This document shows, in pieces, positions 8,785 to 15,817 of a DNA stretch of 64,000 bases. A program made the position numbers and the translations under genes. The stretch lies in NCBI GenBank assembly GCA_030614915.1, contig JAUXAG010000010.1, positions 36,580-100,579 of the forward strand, in the 5' to 3' direction. Within the stretch, counting starts at the first letter, position 1. Every line of letters begins with the position of its first letter. Under the pieces are notes generated by a model. That model was not told the origin of the DNA, searched no databases, and saw nothing but the letters and a program-made list of their open reading frames with translations. The DNA is from Actinomycetes bacterium (GTDB lineage: Bacteria > Planctomycetota > Phycisphaerae > JAACET01).

Positions 8785-9582
8785 TTAGTCCGTCTTGCCG
8801 GCACTATCTGGAAAACTCGGAAGCGGCTGCTTTACTGCATAGCCAAGTTCGGCACCGCCACTGATGACCAGTTCGGCTCCGGTGATGAAAGCAGCTTTCT
8901 CGCTTGCCAGGAAAAGGCAGGCATGGCCCACTTCTTCAGCTGAACCCCATCGATCGGCCCACGACCAGCTTCCAACCAAACGGTACAGTTCCTTTGGAAG
9001 AGACACGGCACCCGAATTCTCTACGCACCCAGGCAATACAACATTTACACGAACACCGTGACGGGCCTCATCAATAGCCAGTGCTTTTGTGAACGAGAGG
9101 ATTGCACCCTTCGAGGCAACGTAGGTGGAAGCCCATTCCTGGCCCATCTTGGCAACCAGGCTACCCATGTTGATAATGCTACCACGCGTTCTTCGCAAGT
9201 GGGGAAGCGCAAACTTGCAGCCAGCAAAGTAACTGACTATGTTGAGTTGAAGCAGATCTTTGAACTCTTCAACGGAAAAGTCATCTATAGGCCGATGGTC
9301 AGGATGCCACCCCGCATTGTTGATAAGACAATCCAGGCGACCGTGTGTCTTGACTGTGTTGTCAATTACGCCCCGGAGATCATCCGGTTGCGTAACATCA
9401 CAGGTCTTAAAATGACAGCTTCCCGGACCACGGCTGTTCAGCTCGGCGGCGAGGGCTTCGCCTCTTTCCTTGCCTCGGGCGCAAATAATGACAGACGATC
9501 CAGCTTCCACAAAAACCTTTGCGCATCCCGCCCCGATGCCACCGCTGCCCCCAGTTATGATAGTAACCTTATCAAGTGCCAT
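8785..9582 (-). CDS. short-chain dehydrogenase/reductase (SDR)
   Basis: Classical SDR of about 265 residues: cofactor motif TGGSGGIGAG, NNAG, catalytic Tyr-x-x-x-Lys in YVASK and a C-terminal 'ITGAELVISGG'. The frame is open to 9636, but the ATG at 9582 (MALDKV) has an AGAGGCGG ribosome site just upstream and begins at the usual distance from the glycine motif. It is divergent from the L-fucose-type cluster and probably contributes to it, for example as a 2-keto-3-deoxy-sugar-acid or sugar dehydrogenase; substrate cannot be read from the sequence. Confidence 0.82.
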   Translation of the reverse strand: MALDKVTIITGGSGGIGAGCAKVFVEAGSSVIICARGKERGEALAAELNSRGPGSCHFKTCDVTQPDDLRGVIDNTVKTHGRLDCLINNAGWHPDHRPIDDFSVEEFKDLLQLNIVSYFAGCKFALPHLRRTRGSIINMGSLVAKMGQEWASTYVASKGAILSFTKALAIDEARHGVRVNVVLPGCVENSGAVSLPKELYRLVGSWSWADRWGSAEEVGHACLFLASEKAAFITGAELVISGGAELGYAVKQPLPSFPDSAGKTD

Positions 9583-9848
9583 GTTCACCGCCTCTAACGA
9601 ACAAAAAGACATTCCAACAAATTCCGTTGCGTCCACACTTTTATAACTAAGAGCTGTCCACTGTAGCTACATATCCCAAGACGAATAGACTTGACCACAG
9701 GGAACAATTATTCCAGATTTACGTTTTTTTCCTTTACTGAAGCACTACAGCAAATCTATCATATATTGTATACGGGATGAGGTCCAATGAAAATTTAACG
9801 GTTTTTTCAAATGTCGCGTAATCTGTCATCTATAATACTCAGGGAGGC
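9583..9848. other. AT-rich divergent regulatory region
   Basis: No coding frame is seen. The region lies between the minus-strand SDR and the plus-strand sugar cluster. ATTGTATAC at 9765-9773 resembles half of the ATTGTATACAAT-type operators bound by GntR/FCD regulators of sugar-acid genes, but the other half is poor. Poly-T/A runs suggest promoter elements on both strands. Confidence 0.35.
9831..9836 (+). promoter_or_regulatory. possible -10 box (TATAAT) upstream of sugar cluster
   Basis: A perfect TATAAT lies 286 bp before the aldo/keto reductase. No good -35 box is seen at 17 bp, so it would need an activator or be weak. Confidence 0.3.
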
Positions 9849-10037
9849 TTGAAAACAGAGGACATACGTCGGCACTGGCGAGGAGTGCGGATGAAAGAGC
9901 CGTACGGTGAGGGGACAGTGCAGGAACGAGCCCAGAACGCCGTAGACGAATATACGGCAAATAATCCGAATGTCAGAATTGCGGTCGTCCCCGACGGTCC
10001 GCATACATTACTGCGACGTACGAAAATCCGCTCGTGA
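9849..10037 (+). pseudogene. probable C-terminal remnant of a LarA-family (DUF2088) gene
   Basis: A 62-residue frame starting at TTG. Its second half, 'AVDEYTANNPNVRIAVVPDG' followed by PHTLL, has the pattern of the last ~30 residues of nickel-dependent lactate racemase (LarA) relatives and aligns with the end of the LarA-family gene at 59.8-61.1 kb (a helix, then ARVNVLYKAS). No other part of LarA is found upstream in any frame. In both loci the fragment or gene lies beside an SDR gene. It may be expressed as a tiny protein, but a decayed remnant is more likely. Confidence 0.35.
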
Positions 10038-10116
10038 GCCTGGGAATCCCAGACGATAGTAAGTCATGAGAACAGAAGGCGCATTTGAAGATACAGATCC
10101 CGGGAGTTAAGGGAAA

Positions 10117-11166
10117 TTGAGCAAGTTGGATAAAAAAACGGTGTTTGGTAAAACCGGCCTGGCTTTGCCGCCTATCATTTTCGGCACGAGCTGTCTCGGC
10201 AATCTGTATCACGCCCTATCTTACGAAACGAAGCTGGAAATCGTCAGGCAATTCTTTGAGCACGTCAAATCCCCGATAGTGCTGGATTCGGCCGGCAAGT
10301 ACGGGGCGGGGTTAGCCTTGGAAGTCATTGGCCGTACTTTGCGTGACCTCGGAAAAGCCACGGATGATGTGATTATCAGCAATAAGCTCGGTTGGACGCG
10401 GGTGCCACTCAAGGGTGCGGAACCAACCTTCGAACCCGGTGCCTGGATAGGGATTGAGCACGATGCAGAGCTTAGTATAAATCATTCCGGCATTATTGAT
10501 TGCTGGGAACAAGGCTGCGAGTTGCTAGGCGATTACCAGCCTCAACTGCTCTCGGTACATGATCCTGATGAATACCTCGCCGCAGTCCAAAACGACAAAA
10601 AAGAGCGTGACCGTAGACTTGAGGACGTAATCGGAGCATATAGTGCCTTGCACGAATTAAAAATAAAGGGTTACACAAAGAGTATCGGAATAGGCGCAAA
10701 AGACTGGAAGGTCATAAGGGAAATCTGTAACTTGGTCGAACTTGACTGGGTCATGCTGGCCTGCTCGCTTACGGTATATACCCATTCGACCGAATTGCTG
10801 GAATTTATCGAAGAGCTCAACGCCAAGAATATTCCCATTATCAATTCAGCTGTTTTTAACGCTGGTTTTCTGATTGGTGGTGCCTATTTTAATTATCGGA
10901 TCCCGCAAAAGGATAAAGACTCTGAACTTTTCGCCTGGCGGGAAAGTTTTATGGCTGTATGTGACGAGTTTGATGTCAAACCCGCAAATGCATGTGTGCA
11001 GTTTGGATTCTCAGCTCCAGGGATCGTTAGCGTAGCCCTAAATACCAGTCGTCCCGAACGTGTGAGAGACAATGTTGAATCTGTTATGATCAAGATTCCC
11101 CATGAGTTCTGGGCAGCCCTGAAAGCCAAAGGAATCATTGCAAAAGACTATCCTTATTTAGGATGA
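10117..11166 (+). CDS. aldo/keto reductase, D-threo-aldose 1-dehydrogenase (L-fucose dehydrogenase)-like
   Basis: 349 residues with the aldo/keto reductase barrel pattern: FGTSCLGNLY near the N terminus, the catalytic Asp/Tyr region 'LDSAGKYGAG' (~53-62) and the Lys in 'IISNKLGW'. The family includes L-fucose and L-galactose dehydrogenases that oxidise the free sugar at C1 to a lactone. The TTG start at 10117 has AAGGGAAA upstream. It is the first gene of a tight run with a FucU/RbsD mutarotase, a lactonase and a zinc dehydrogenase, which supports the sugar-oxidation role. Confidence 0.8.
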   Translation: MSKLDKKTVFGKTGLALPPIIFGTSCLGNLYHALSYETKLEIVRQFFEHVKSPIVLDSAGKYGAGLALEVIGRTLRDLGKATDDVIISNKLGWTRVPLKGAEPTFEPGAWIGIEHDAELSINHSGIIDCWEQGCELLGDYQPQLLSVHDPDEYLAAVQNDKKERDRRLEDVIGAYSALHELKIKGYTKSIGIGAKDWKVIREICNLVELDWVMLACSLTVYTHSTELLEFIEELNAKNIPIINSAVFNAGFLIGGAYFNYRIPQKDKDSELFAWRESFMAVCDEFDVKPANACVQFGFSAPGIVSVALNTSRPERVRDNVESVMIKIPHEFWAALKAKGIIAKDYPYLG

Positions 11167-11179
11167 AAGGAGCCTGCAA

Positions 11180-11572
11180 ATGAGTAAAGACGGCATCGTG
11201 AATCCTCACCTTCTTTCCCTCTTAGCTCGAGTCCGTCATACCAATACAGTAGTTATCGCTGACCGGGGCTTTCCATATTGGCCAATGATTGAAACTGTTG
11301 ACATTTCGCTTTGTGATGATATTCCCACAGTGATTAATGTGCTCGAGGTAATTATTCCACGCTACAATTTTGGCCGAGCGTTCATGGCTGAGGAGTTCAA
11401 AGCCTGCGATAAACCCGGCAAATTGCAAGAACTTAAGAATTTACTTGGCCAAACCCAATTAGTTTTTGAACCACATGAGGACGTTTTTGAAAAGCGTGTT
11501 CCAAATGCAATCGGATTTATTCGGACCGGTGATACGACACAATATGCCAACATCATTCTGGAGTCGGCTTGA
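11180..11572 (+). CDS. RbsD/FucU-family sugar mutarotase
   Basis: 130 residues, the usual size of RbsD/FucU. The N terminus has HLLSLLARVRHTN and the conserved 'VIADRGFPYWP' segment with the catalytic Asp region; C-terminal 'IGFIRTGDTTQYANIIL' is typical. These proteins interconvert anomers of ribose or fucose, supplying the anomer used by the downstream enzyme. It follows the aldo/keto reductase by 13 bp and overlaps the next gene by an ATGA, so the genes are co-transcribed. FucU is favoured over RbsD by context. Confidence 0.82.
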   Translation: MSKDGIVNPHLLSLLARVRHTNTVVIADRGFPYWPMIETVDISLCDDIPTVINVLEVIIPRYNFGRAFMAEEFKACDKPGKLQELKNLLGQTQLVFEPHEDVFEKRVPNAIGFIRTGDTTQYANIILESA

Positions 11573-12399
11573 TGCAAATAGATTCTCACCAACATTTTTG
11601 GCTCTACAACAAAGAAGACTACGGCTGGATAAGCGATGATATGTCCGTTCTTCGTAGAGACTTCAAGCCTGCAGATCTCCGTGACGAGATCATCGCTGCT
11701 GGAATTGACAGTGTGATATCAGTTCAAGCTAGGCAAACGCTCGAAGAAACAGAACAGTTGTTGGAGTATGCCCACAAAAATGATTTTATCAAAGGCGTCG
11801 TCGGCTGGGTGCCGCTCTGTGCGGAAAATGCCGGCGAGCACATCGAATATTTTGCAGCAAATCCCCACCTTAAAGGCCTGCGACATGTTGTGCAGGATGA
11901 ACCCGACGACAATTTCATTCTGAGGGAAGATTTTAATCGCGGGATTTCACTACTCAAAGATCATGGCTTGGTATATGATGTTCTGATCTACGAAAAGCAT
12001 CTGCCACAGACAATTGAATTTATAAAGAGGCATCCACAGCAGCGATTTGTATTAGATCACATTGCAAAACCGAATATCAAAAACGGGAAGACCCAGCCTT
12101 GGCGAAAAAACGTAGAAGAAATCGCCGGCTTTGAAAACGTCTGGTGCAAGATTTCCGGAATGGTTACCGAAGCAGATTTCAAGAACTGGGGCAAGGACCA
12201 ACTCAAGCCCTATTTTGACATTGTCTTAAATGCATTTGGGGCATCACGTCTGATGTTCGGTTCTGATTGGCCGGTATGTCTATGTGCCTGCTCATATGGG
12301 CGATGGAAACAAATAGTCGAGGAATTCATATCGCCACTGTCTCAAAATGAACAGGAAGCAATAATGGGCTTGAATGCAGTAGAAGCCTACAGACTTTAG
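11572..12399 (+). CDS. amidohydrolase-family lactonase (L-fuconolactonase-like)
   Basis: 275 residues of the COG3618 amidohydrolase family. Metal-site motifs: DSHQHFW at the N terminus, 'VLDHIAKP' near residue 160 and 'LMFGSDWPV' near 225. Known members hydrolyse L-fucono-, L-rhamnono- or 4-sulfomuconolactones. It follows the mutarotase with a 4-bp ATGA overlap, and would hydrolyse the lactone made by the aldo/keto reductase. I chose the ATG at 11572 over the one directly before it because it makes this overlap. Confidence 0.85.
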   Translation: MQIDSHQHFWLYNKEDYGWISDDMSVLRRDFKPADLRDEIIAAGIDSVISVQARQTLEETEQLLEYAHKNDFIKGVVGWVPLCAENAGEHIEYFAANPHLKGLRHVVQDEPDDNFILREDFNRGISLLKDHGLVYDVLIYEKHLPQTIEFIKRHPQQRFVLDHIAKPNIKNGKTQPWRKNVEEIAGFENVWCKISGMVTEADFKNWGKDQLKPYFDIVLNAFGASRLMFGSDWPVCLCACSYGRWKQIVEEFISPLSQNEQEAIMGLNAVEAYRL

Positions 12400-12407
12400 G
12401 ATTTATA

Positions 12408-13427
12408 ATGAAAGCACTTCAAATAATCGAACCAGGAAAAGCCGGCATTGTAAATATCGAGCAGCCTATCCCGGCGCAGGGGCAAGTCCTGTTACGGGTT
12501 TGTAAGGTTGGCCTTTGCGGTTCTGATTTAACGACATTTCTTGGCAAAAATACCATGGTAGCTTATCCTCGCATCCCCGGGCACGAGATTTCCGCCGTTG
12601 TTGAGGAGATTACTGAGAATGTTCCGGAACACATAATAGTGGGCCAATCGGTTACCGTAATACCATATACAAATTGTGGAAACTGTTCGTCATGTCGCCG
12701 TGGCCGCTTGAATGCTTGCCGAAACAACCAGACGCTGGGTATTCAGCGTGATGGGGCCCTGTGTGAATTCATAGCAGTTCCTTGGGACAAACTGGTTTCG
12801 GCTGAGGGACTGGATGAAACACGACTTACACTAGTTGAACCCCTAACGGTTGGTTTTCACGCGGTTGACAGGGCAGCGGTTTCAAATGTGGATACAGTAA
12901 TGGTCCTTGGTTGCGGTATGATAGGCTTGGGGGCGATAATCGGTTCTTCCCTGCGCGGCGCCAAGGTAATAGCCGTAGATATCGATGACGATAAGATCAA
13001 GCTGGCACAAAGTTTGGGGGCATCCCTGGGTATTAATTCGAATCGCTGCGATCTACATGCCGAGCTTATGAAAATTACCCGTGGCGAAGGTCCAGATGTT
13101 GCCATAGAAGCGGTGGGCAATCCAGCTACATACCAGGCAGTTGTCAATGAGGTGGCATTTTCCGGCCGGGTGGTCTGTATTGGATATGCCAAGGAGGACG
13201 TTTCTTTTGCGACCAAATTGTTTGTTCAGAAAGAACTTGATCTGAAAGGTTCGCGCAACGCTACACCTGCTGATTTTCAGGCTGTTTCAAACTATCTGGC
13301 AAGGGGAGATTTTCCGGTTTCTAGCGTTGTCACTGAGGAAACTCTTCTCAAAAACGCACCTGAGGCCTTGCAGAAGTGGGCAGAGAATCCGAATTTGGTT
13401 ACAAAGATACAGGTAAAGATAAGGTGA
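12408..13427 (+). CDS. zinc-dependent medium-chain dehydrogenase (L-threonine/L-galactonate/sorbitol dehydrogenase type)
   Basis: 339 residues. Catalytic zinc ligands are visible in 'VGLCGSD' and 'GHEIS', the structural zinc cysteines in 'CGNCSSCRRGRLNAC', and the Rossmann motif GCGMIGLG near residue 170. Members oxidise secondary alcohols of polyols and sugar acids, e.g. L-galactonate 5-dehydrogenase or 2-keto-3-deoxyfuconate-type dehydrogenases. It starts 8 bp after the lactonase and is the last gene of the run. The cluster lacks a recognisable sugar-acid dehydratase, so this enzyme may act directly on the aldonate. Confidence 0.85.
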   Translation: MKALQIIEPGKAGIVNIEQPIPAQGQVLLRVCKVGLCGSDLTTFLGKNTMVAYPRIPGHEISAVVEEITENVPEHIIVGQSVTVIPYTNCGNCSSCRRGRLNACRNNQTLGIQRDGALCEFIAVPWDKLVSAEGLDETRLTLVEPLTVGFHAVDRAAVSNVDTVMVLGCGMIGLGAIIGSSLRGAKVIAVDIDDDKIKLAQSLGASLGINSNRCDLHAELMKITRGEGPDVAIEAVGNPATYQAVVNEVAFSGRVVCIGYAKEDVSFATKLFVQKELDLKGSRNATPADFQAVSNYLARGDFPVSSVVTEETLLKNAPEALQKWAENPNLVTKIQVKIR

Positions 13428-13442
13428 AATTATTAAAAGTAG

Positions 13443-13618
13443 TTTGTTGTTCCGAAGCGTACGATTCACCTTGATTTTCATACAAGTTCGGATATTCCAG
13501 ATATAGGTAAGGACTGTGATCCAGTTGAATTTGCCATAATTTTCAGGAATTCTTATGTTGACAGCGCGACAATCATTGCGAGTAACCGTTCAGGCTCTTG
13601 CAAGCCTGATGTTTACAC
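13443..13618 (+). pseudogene. 5' remnant of a glycoside-hydrolase-like gene
   Basis: Reading from just after a TAG at 13440, the frame gives 'KRTIHLDFHTSSDIPDIGKD' and then a helix ending in VDSATIIAS. This HLDFHTS...DFDPxEF...VDS pattern is one I recall from the N terminus of secreted alpha-L-fucosidase/beta-galactosidase-like glycosidases. There is no start codon or ribosome site, and after ~45 residues the match ends and the frame runs into the convergent gene. A fucosidase remnant beside an L-fucose pathway would fit, but the exact family is not certain. Confidence 0.4.
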
Positions 13619-14929
13619 TTATAAATTAAGTCGGAAAAACTTATTTGCATTACCGAACAGCCAGTCATAACCAACCTGTTTAGCTTCATCAAAACTTAAA
13701 TACTCCATCTCCACCATATCTGAAAGGGCGATTGCTATATTATCGCGGGCTATTGACGCATGAGCCCAAGCTCGGTCGGCTTGTCCGCTAAAGTCTGAGC
13801 CATAACCATGTATCTTACCGTGCGGCACAGACGAAAGAGCTTGCCTGAATATGTTCTGGCAGTAAATCGGATCGATAATATTTGCCCAGCAAAAATCAAT
13901 CGTTACATTGGGGTAGTTCTTACCCATGAAAAGCAATTCTCCGCTATACGGCCAATTCGCGTGAAACAAATCAAACCGTACGTCAGGATGCAATTCAATG
14001 ACACTTCTCAAGCCAACAGCATTTGTTTTGACAATGTCGTTGCGAATCCCGGCCATATGGCCGGTATGAATTTGTACCGGCAAATCCATATCCCTTGCCA
14101 TCCGCATGAACTCATGGAACAAATAATCATCCAAATCTTTGACGCCGTCAGGATAAGAAACACTGCGTCGAGGATCACTCATAAACCAGTTAAATACTTT
14201 CTCCGCTTCTGCGCGGGTTGGATTGCCGTATTCAAGGCTGCGTGTATATCCACTTTGATCCTTAAACGCTACCGCATCAAATCGTTTATATCCTTCGAAG
14301 ATTTCTCTACAAACATTAAGATATTCGTCCAGAGAGGTTACGGTTTTGTCAACGGAAGAAGCGATATTCTGAACCAATCCGTAATTCAAATTCAGTGCTC
14401 CGTGAAAGCATGGCAGAGGGATTACCAGTCGTGCCCGTGGAGAAAGCTTGCCCGAACCGTCAAGGATTGCTTTAATACTTGCGCCAAAATCTTCATGATG
14501 GTAGATGTTTTCCAGACGCACGGCAATATTGGCCTGGTTCAGGATATCCTCAAACGTCTTCTCCTCCTCAAGATTCAGCAAGTTGCTTTCCATTCTCTTT
14601 AGGGCGTCGAGTGTAAGTTTGTCCTCACCGTAGAATTTTTTCAGCACGAGTTTTGTAACTTGCCCATAACCGGTATGGCAGCTTCGCTTCCAGGCCTTTT
14701 CTAGTACCGGCCAACGTTCTTCCACGCTTAGTTTCGAATTCTGAATAATCTTGATTTCAGAATCGCATGATGCACTGTGAAGGTCACTGACAAAGTATCC
14801 ACTCACAACCACATTTATTGGATCTGCATATTTTGGGCCACAACTGATTGTATGGTCATGGCAGTCCACCAAAGGCACTGTTTCAAGATATTCACGCAAT
14901 TTGTCGTAATGCTTTGCGTTACCCTTCAT
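13619..14929 (-). CDS. metal-dependent amidohydrolase-fold enzyme (uronate isomerase/COG2159-like)
   Basis: 436 residues. The N-terminal 'LVDCHDHT' supplies a metal HxH, followed by 'QIHTGHMAG' (~280), 'DLFHANWPYSG' (~310) and 'GYGSDFSG' (~375), the order of metal ligands in a TIM-barrel amidohydrolase. The length and N-terminal helical lid resemble glucuronate isomerase relatives. It converges on the sugar cluster and probably completes it. The substrate is unknown; isomerisation or hydrolysis of a sugar acid is inferred from context only. Confidence 0.72.
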   Translation of the reverse strand: MKGNAKHYDKLREYLETVPLVDCHDHTISCGPKYADPINVVVSGYFVSDLHSASCDSEIKIIQNSKLSVEERWPVLEKAWKRSCHTGYGQVTKLVLKKFYGEDKLTLDALKRMESNLLNLEEEKTFEDILNQANIAVRLENIYHHEDFGASIKAILDGSGKLSPRARLVIPLPCFHGALNLNYGLVQNIASSVDKTVTSLDEYLNVCREIFEGYKRFDAVAFKDQSGYTRSLEYGNPTRAEAEKVFNWFMSDPRRSVSYPDGVKDLDDYLFHEFMRMARDMDLPVQIHTGHMAGIRNDIVKTNAVGLRSVIELHPDVRFDLFHANWPYSGELLFMGKNYPNVTIDFCWANIIDPIYCQNIFRQALSSVPHGKIHGYGSDFSGQADRAWAHASIARDNIAIALSDMVEMEYLSFDEAKQVGYDWLFGNANKFFRLNL

Positions 14930-14954
14930 AGTATTTCACCATTATTCTGACGTA

Positions 14955-14999
14955 ACCCTTTACGGGTATTTTGAATATGTTGGACAACACACCCAACAT
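14955..14999. promoter_or_regulatory. inverted repeats upstream of the amidohydrolase-fold gene
   Basis: ATGTTGG (14977-14983) and CCAACAT (14993-14999) form a 7-bp inverted repeat, and ACCC/GGGT flank TTTAC at 14955-14967. On the minus strand a TTGATG...CATATT pair with 17-bp spacing overlaps the first repeat, so it could be an operator on this gene's promoter. Confidence 0.35.
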
Positions 15000-15047
15000 C
15001 AAAACCCTCATCTTCAATTCATATACTAACATATTCCAAACTGCCAT

Positions 15048-15600
15048 TCAAGTTGTAAAACAACTGTTTTCCCAAGCGGAGGGCCTCGTGCGTCCGCTAA
15101 AATCTCTGGCATAGCAAAACGGAGCCACGGATGGAACCGGCCAGGGAAATCCTGGAGCAGAGTGAGAGAATAAAGTTGCATGGCCTTTTCGATCCCGAAA
15201 GGAAATCCATCCAGGCCGCCCTTGAAAAGCTCGAACGTCCGGGGACCCTTGGTCCCGGAAGGGCTGTTCCTCGTCGCTACCGCGTTCGGTGAGGATTTGC
15301 AGTAAAGGATCATCGCGCAGGCTGTCGTGGTCGTTGAGATCCTCGTAGCCCATAGCCATAGCTAAGATGCGTTGAGCCAGCATGGTTCACAAGTTGTGGG
15401 TCATCTTGGTCGGCTGGCGAGGATCGAGGATACAACCAGCCAGGGCCTCGATCAAGCCGATGCGTCTGTCCATTTCCCGCACAAGGGCTGCCCCGGCGTC
15501 GGAGGTGAGTTTGCCGCCGGCAAAATCAGCCTGAATTATTTTTCGCCCCAGACTTGAAAATGCAAGTGGTAATCCGTTATACTCTGTCGTTGTGATGGCC
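15048..15600 (-). pseudogene. decayed IS1380-family transposase, N-terminal part
   Basis: Reading the minus strand from about 15600 gives 'TSDAGAALVREMDRRIGLIE', then ALAGCILDPRQPTKMTHNL, a TGA stop at about 15392, and then 'MLAQRILAMAMGYEDLNDHD' and SLRDDPLLQILTE. This is the N-terminal signature of IS1380 transposases, interrupted by a nonsense codon in place of a probable Trp. The match ends near 15290 and the catalytic core and C terminus are missing. No terminal inverted repeats were found. The sequence beyond 15290 appears to have another origin. Confidence 0.75.
15131..15292 (+). other. short protein-like frame at the edge of the IS remnant
   Basis: A 53-codon frame from ATG with protein-like composition ('ILEQSERIKLHGLFDPERKS' then IQAALEKLE). 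It ends exactly where the IS1380 similarity on the other strand begins. No ribosome site. It is possibly a fragment of another gene joined to the IS remnant; family not recognised. Confidence 0.2.
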
Positions 15601-15817
15601 TTCCTTTCCCAGTTAGGAATTTGTTATAAGTACCTATACTGCAGAAAGTAAGGCCATTGGGCTATCAAAATCAAGTCAAACTCATGCAATATCCCGGCTA
15701 GTGCATTGTGGCTTTTGATTTTAGGATCAGGTTCTTTCGGCCGATCACTCCTTCAGATCAAGGATGATTTCAAGGAGTACGAGGACTCACAAAACTCTTG
15801 ACAAGTAATCTTGATAG
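15601..15817. other. intergenic region, nothing decisive
   Basis: AT-rich stretch between the IS remnant and the sulfatase-TPR gene. A TTGACA (15798-15803) lies too close to the ATG at 15818 to drive it with a normal -10. No gene, terminator or repeat is supported. Confidence 0.4.

Noticed and set aside
9870..9935. Group II intron domain V-like sequence (GAGCCGTACGGTGAGG)
   Set aside because: The GAGCCGTA...GTACGGTTC pairing of domain V with its GAAA loop is not formed, and no reverse transcriptase is nearby.
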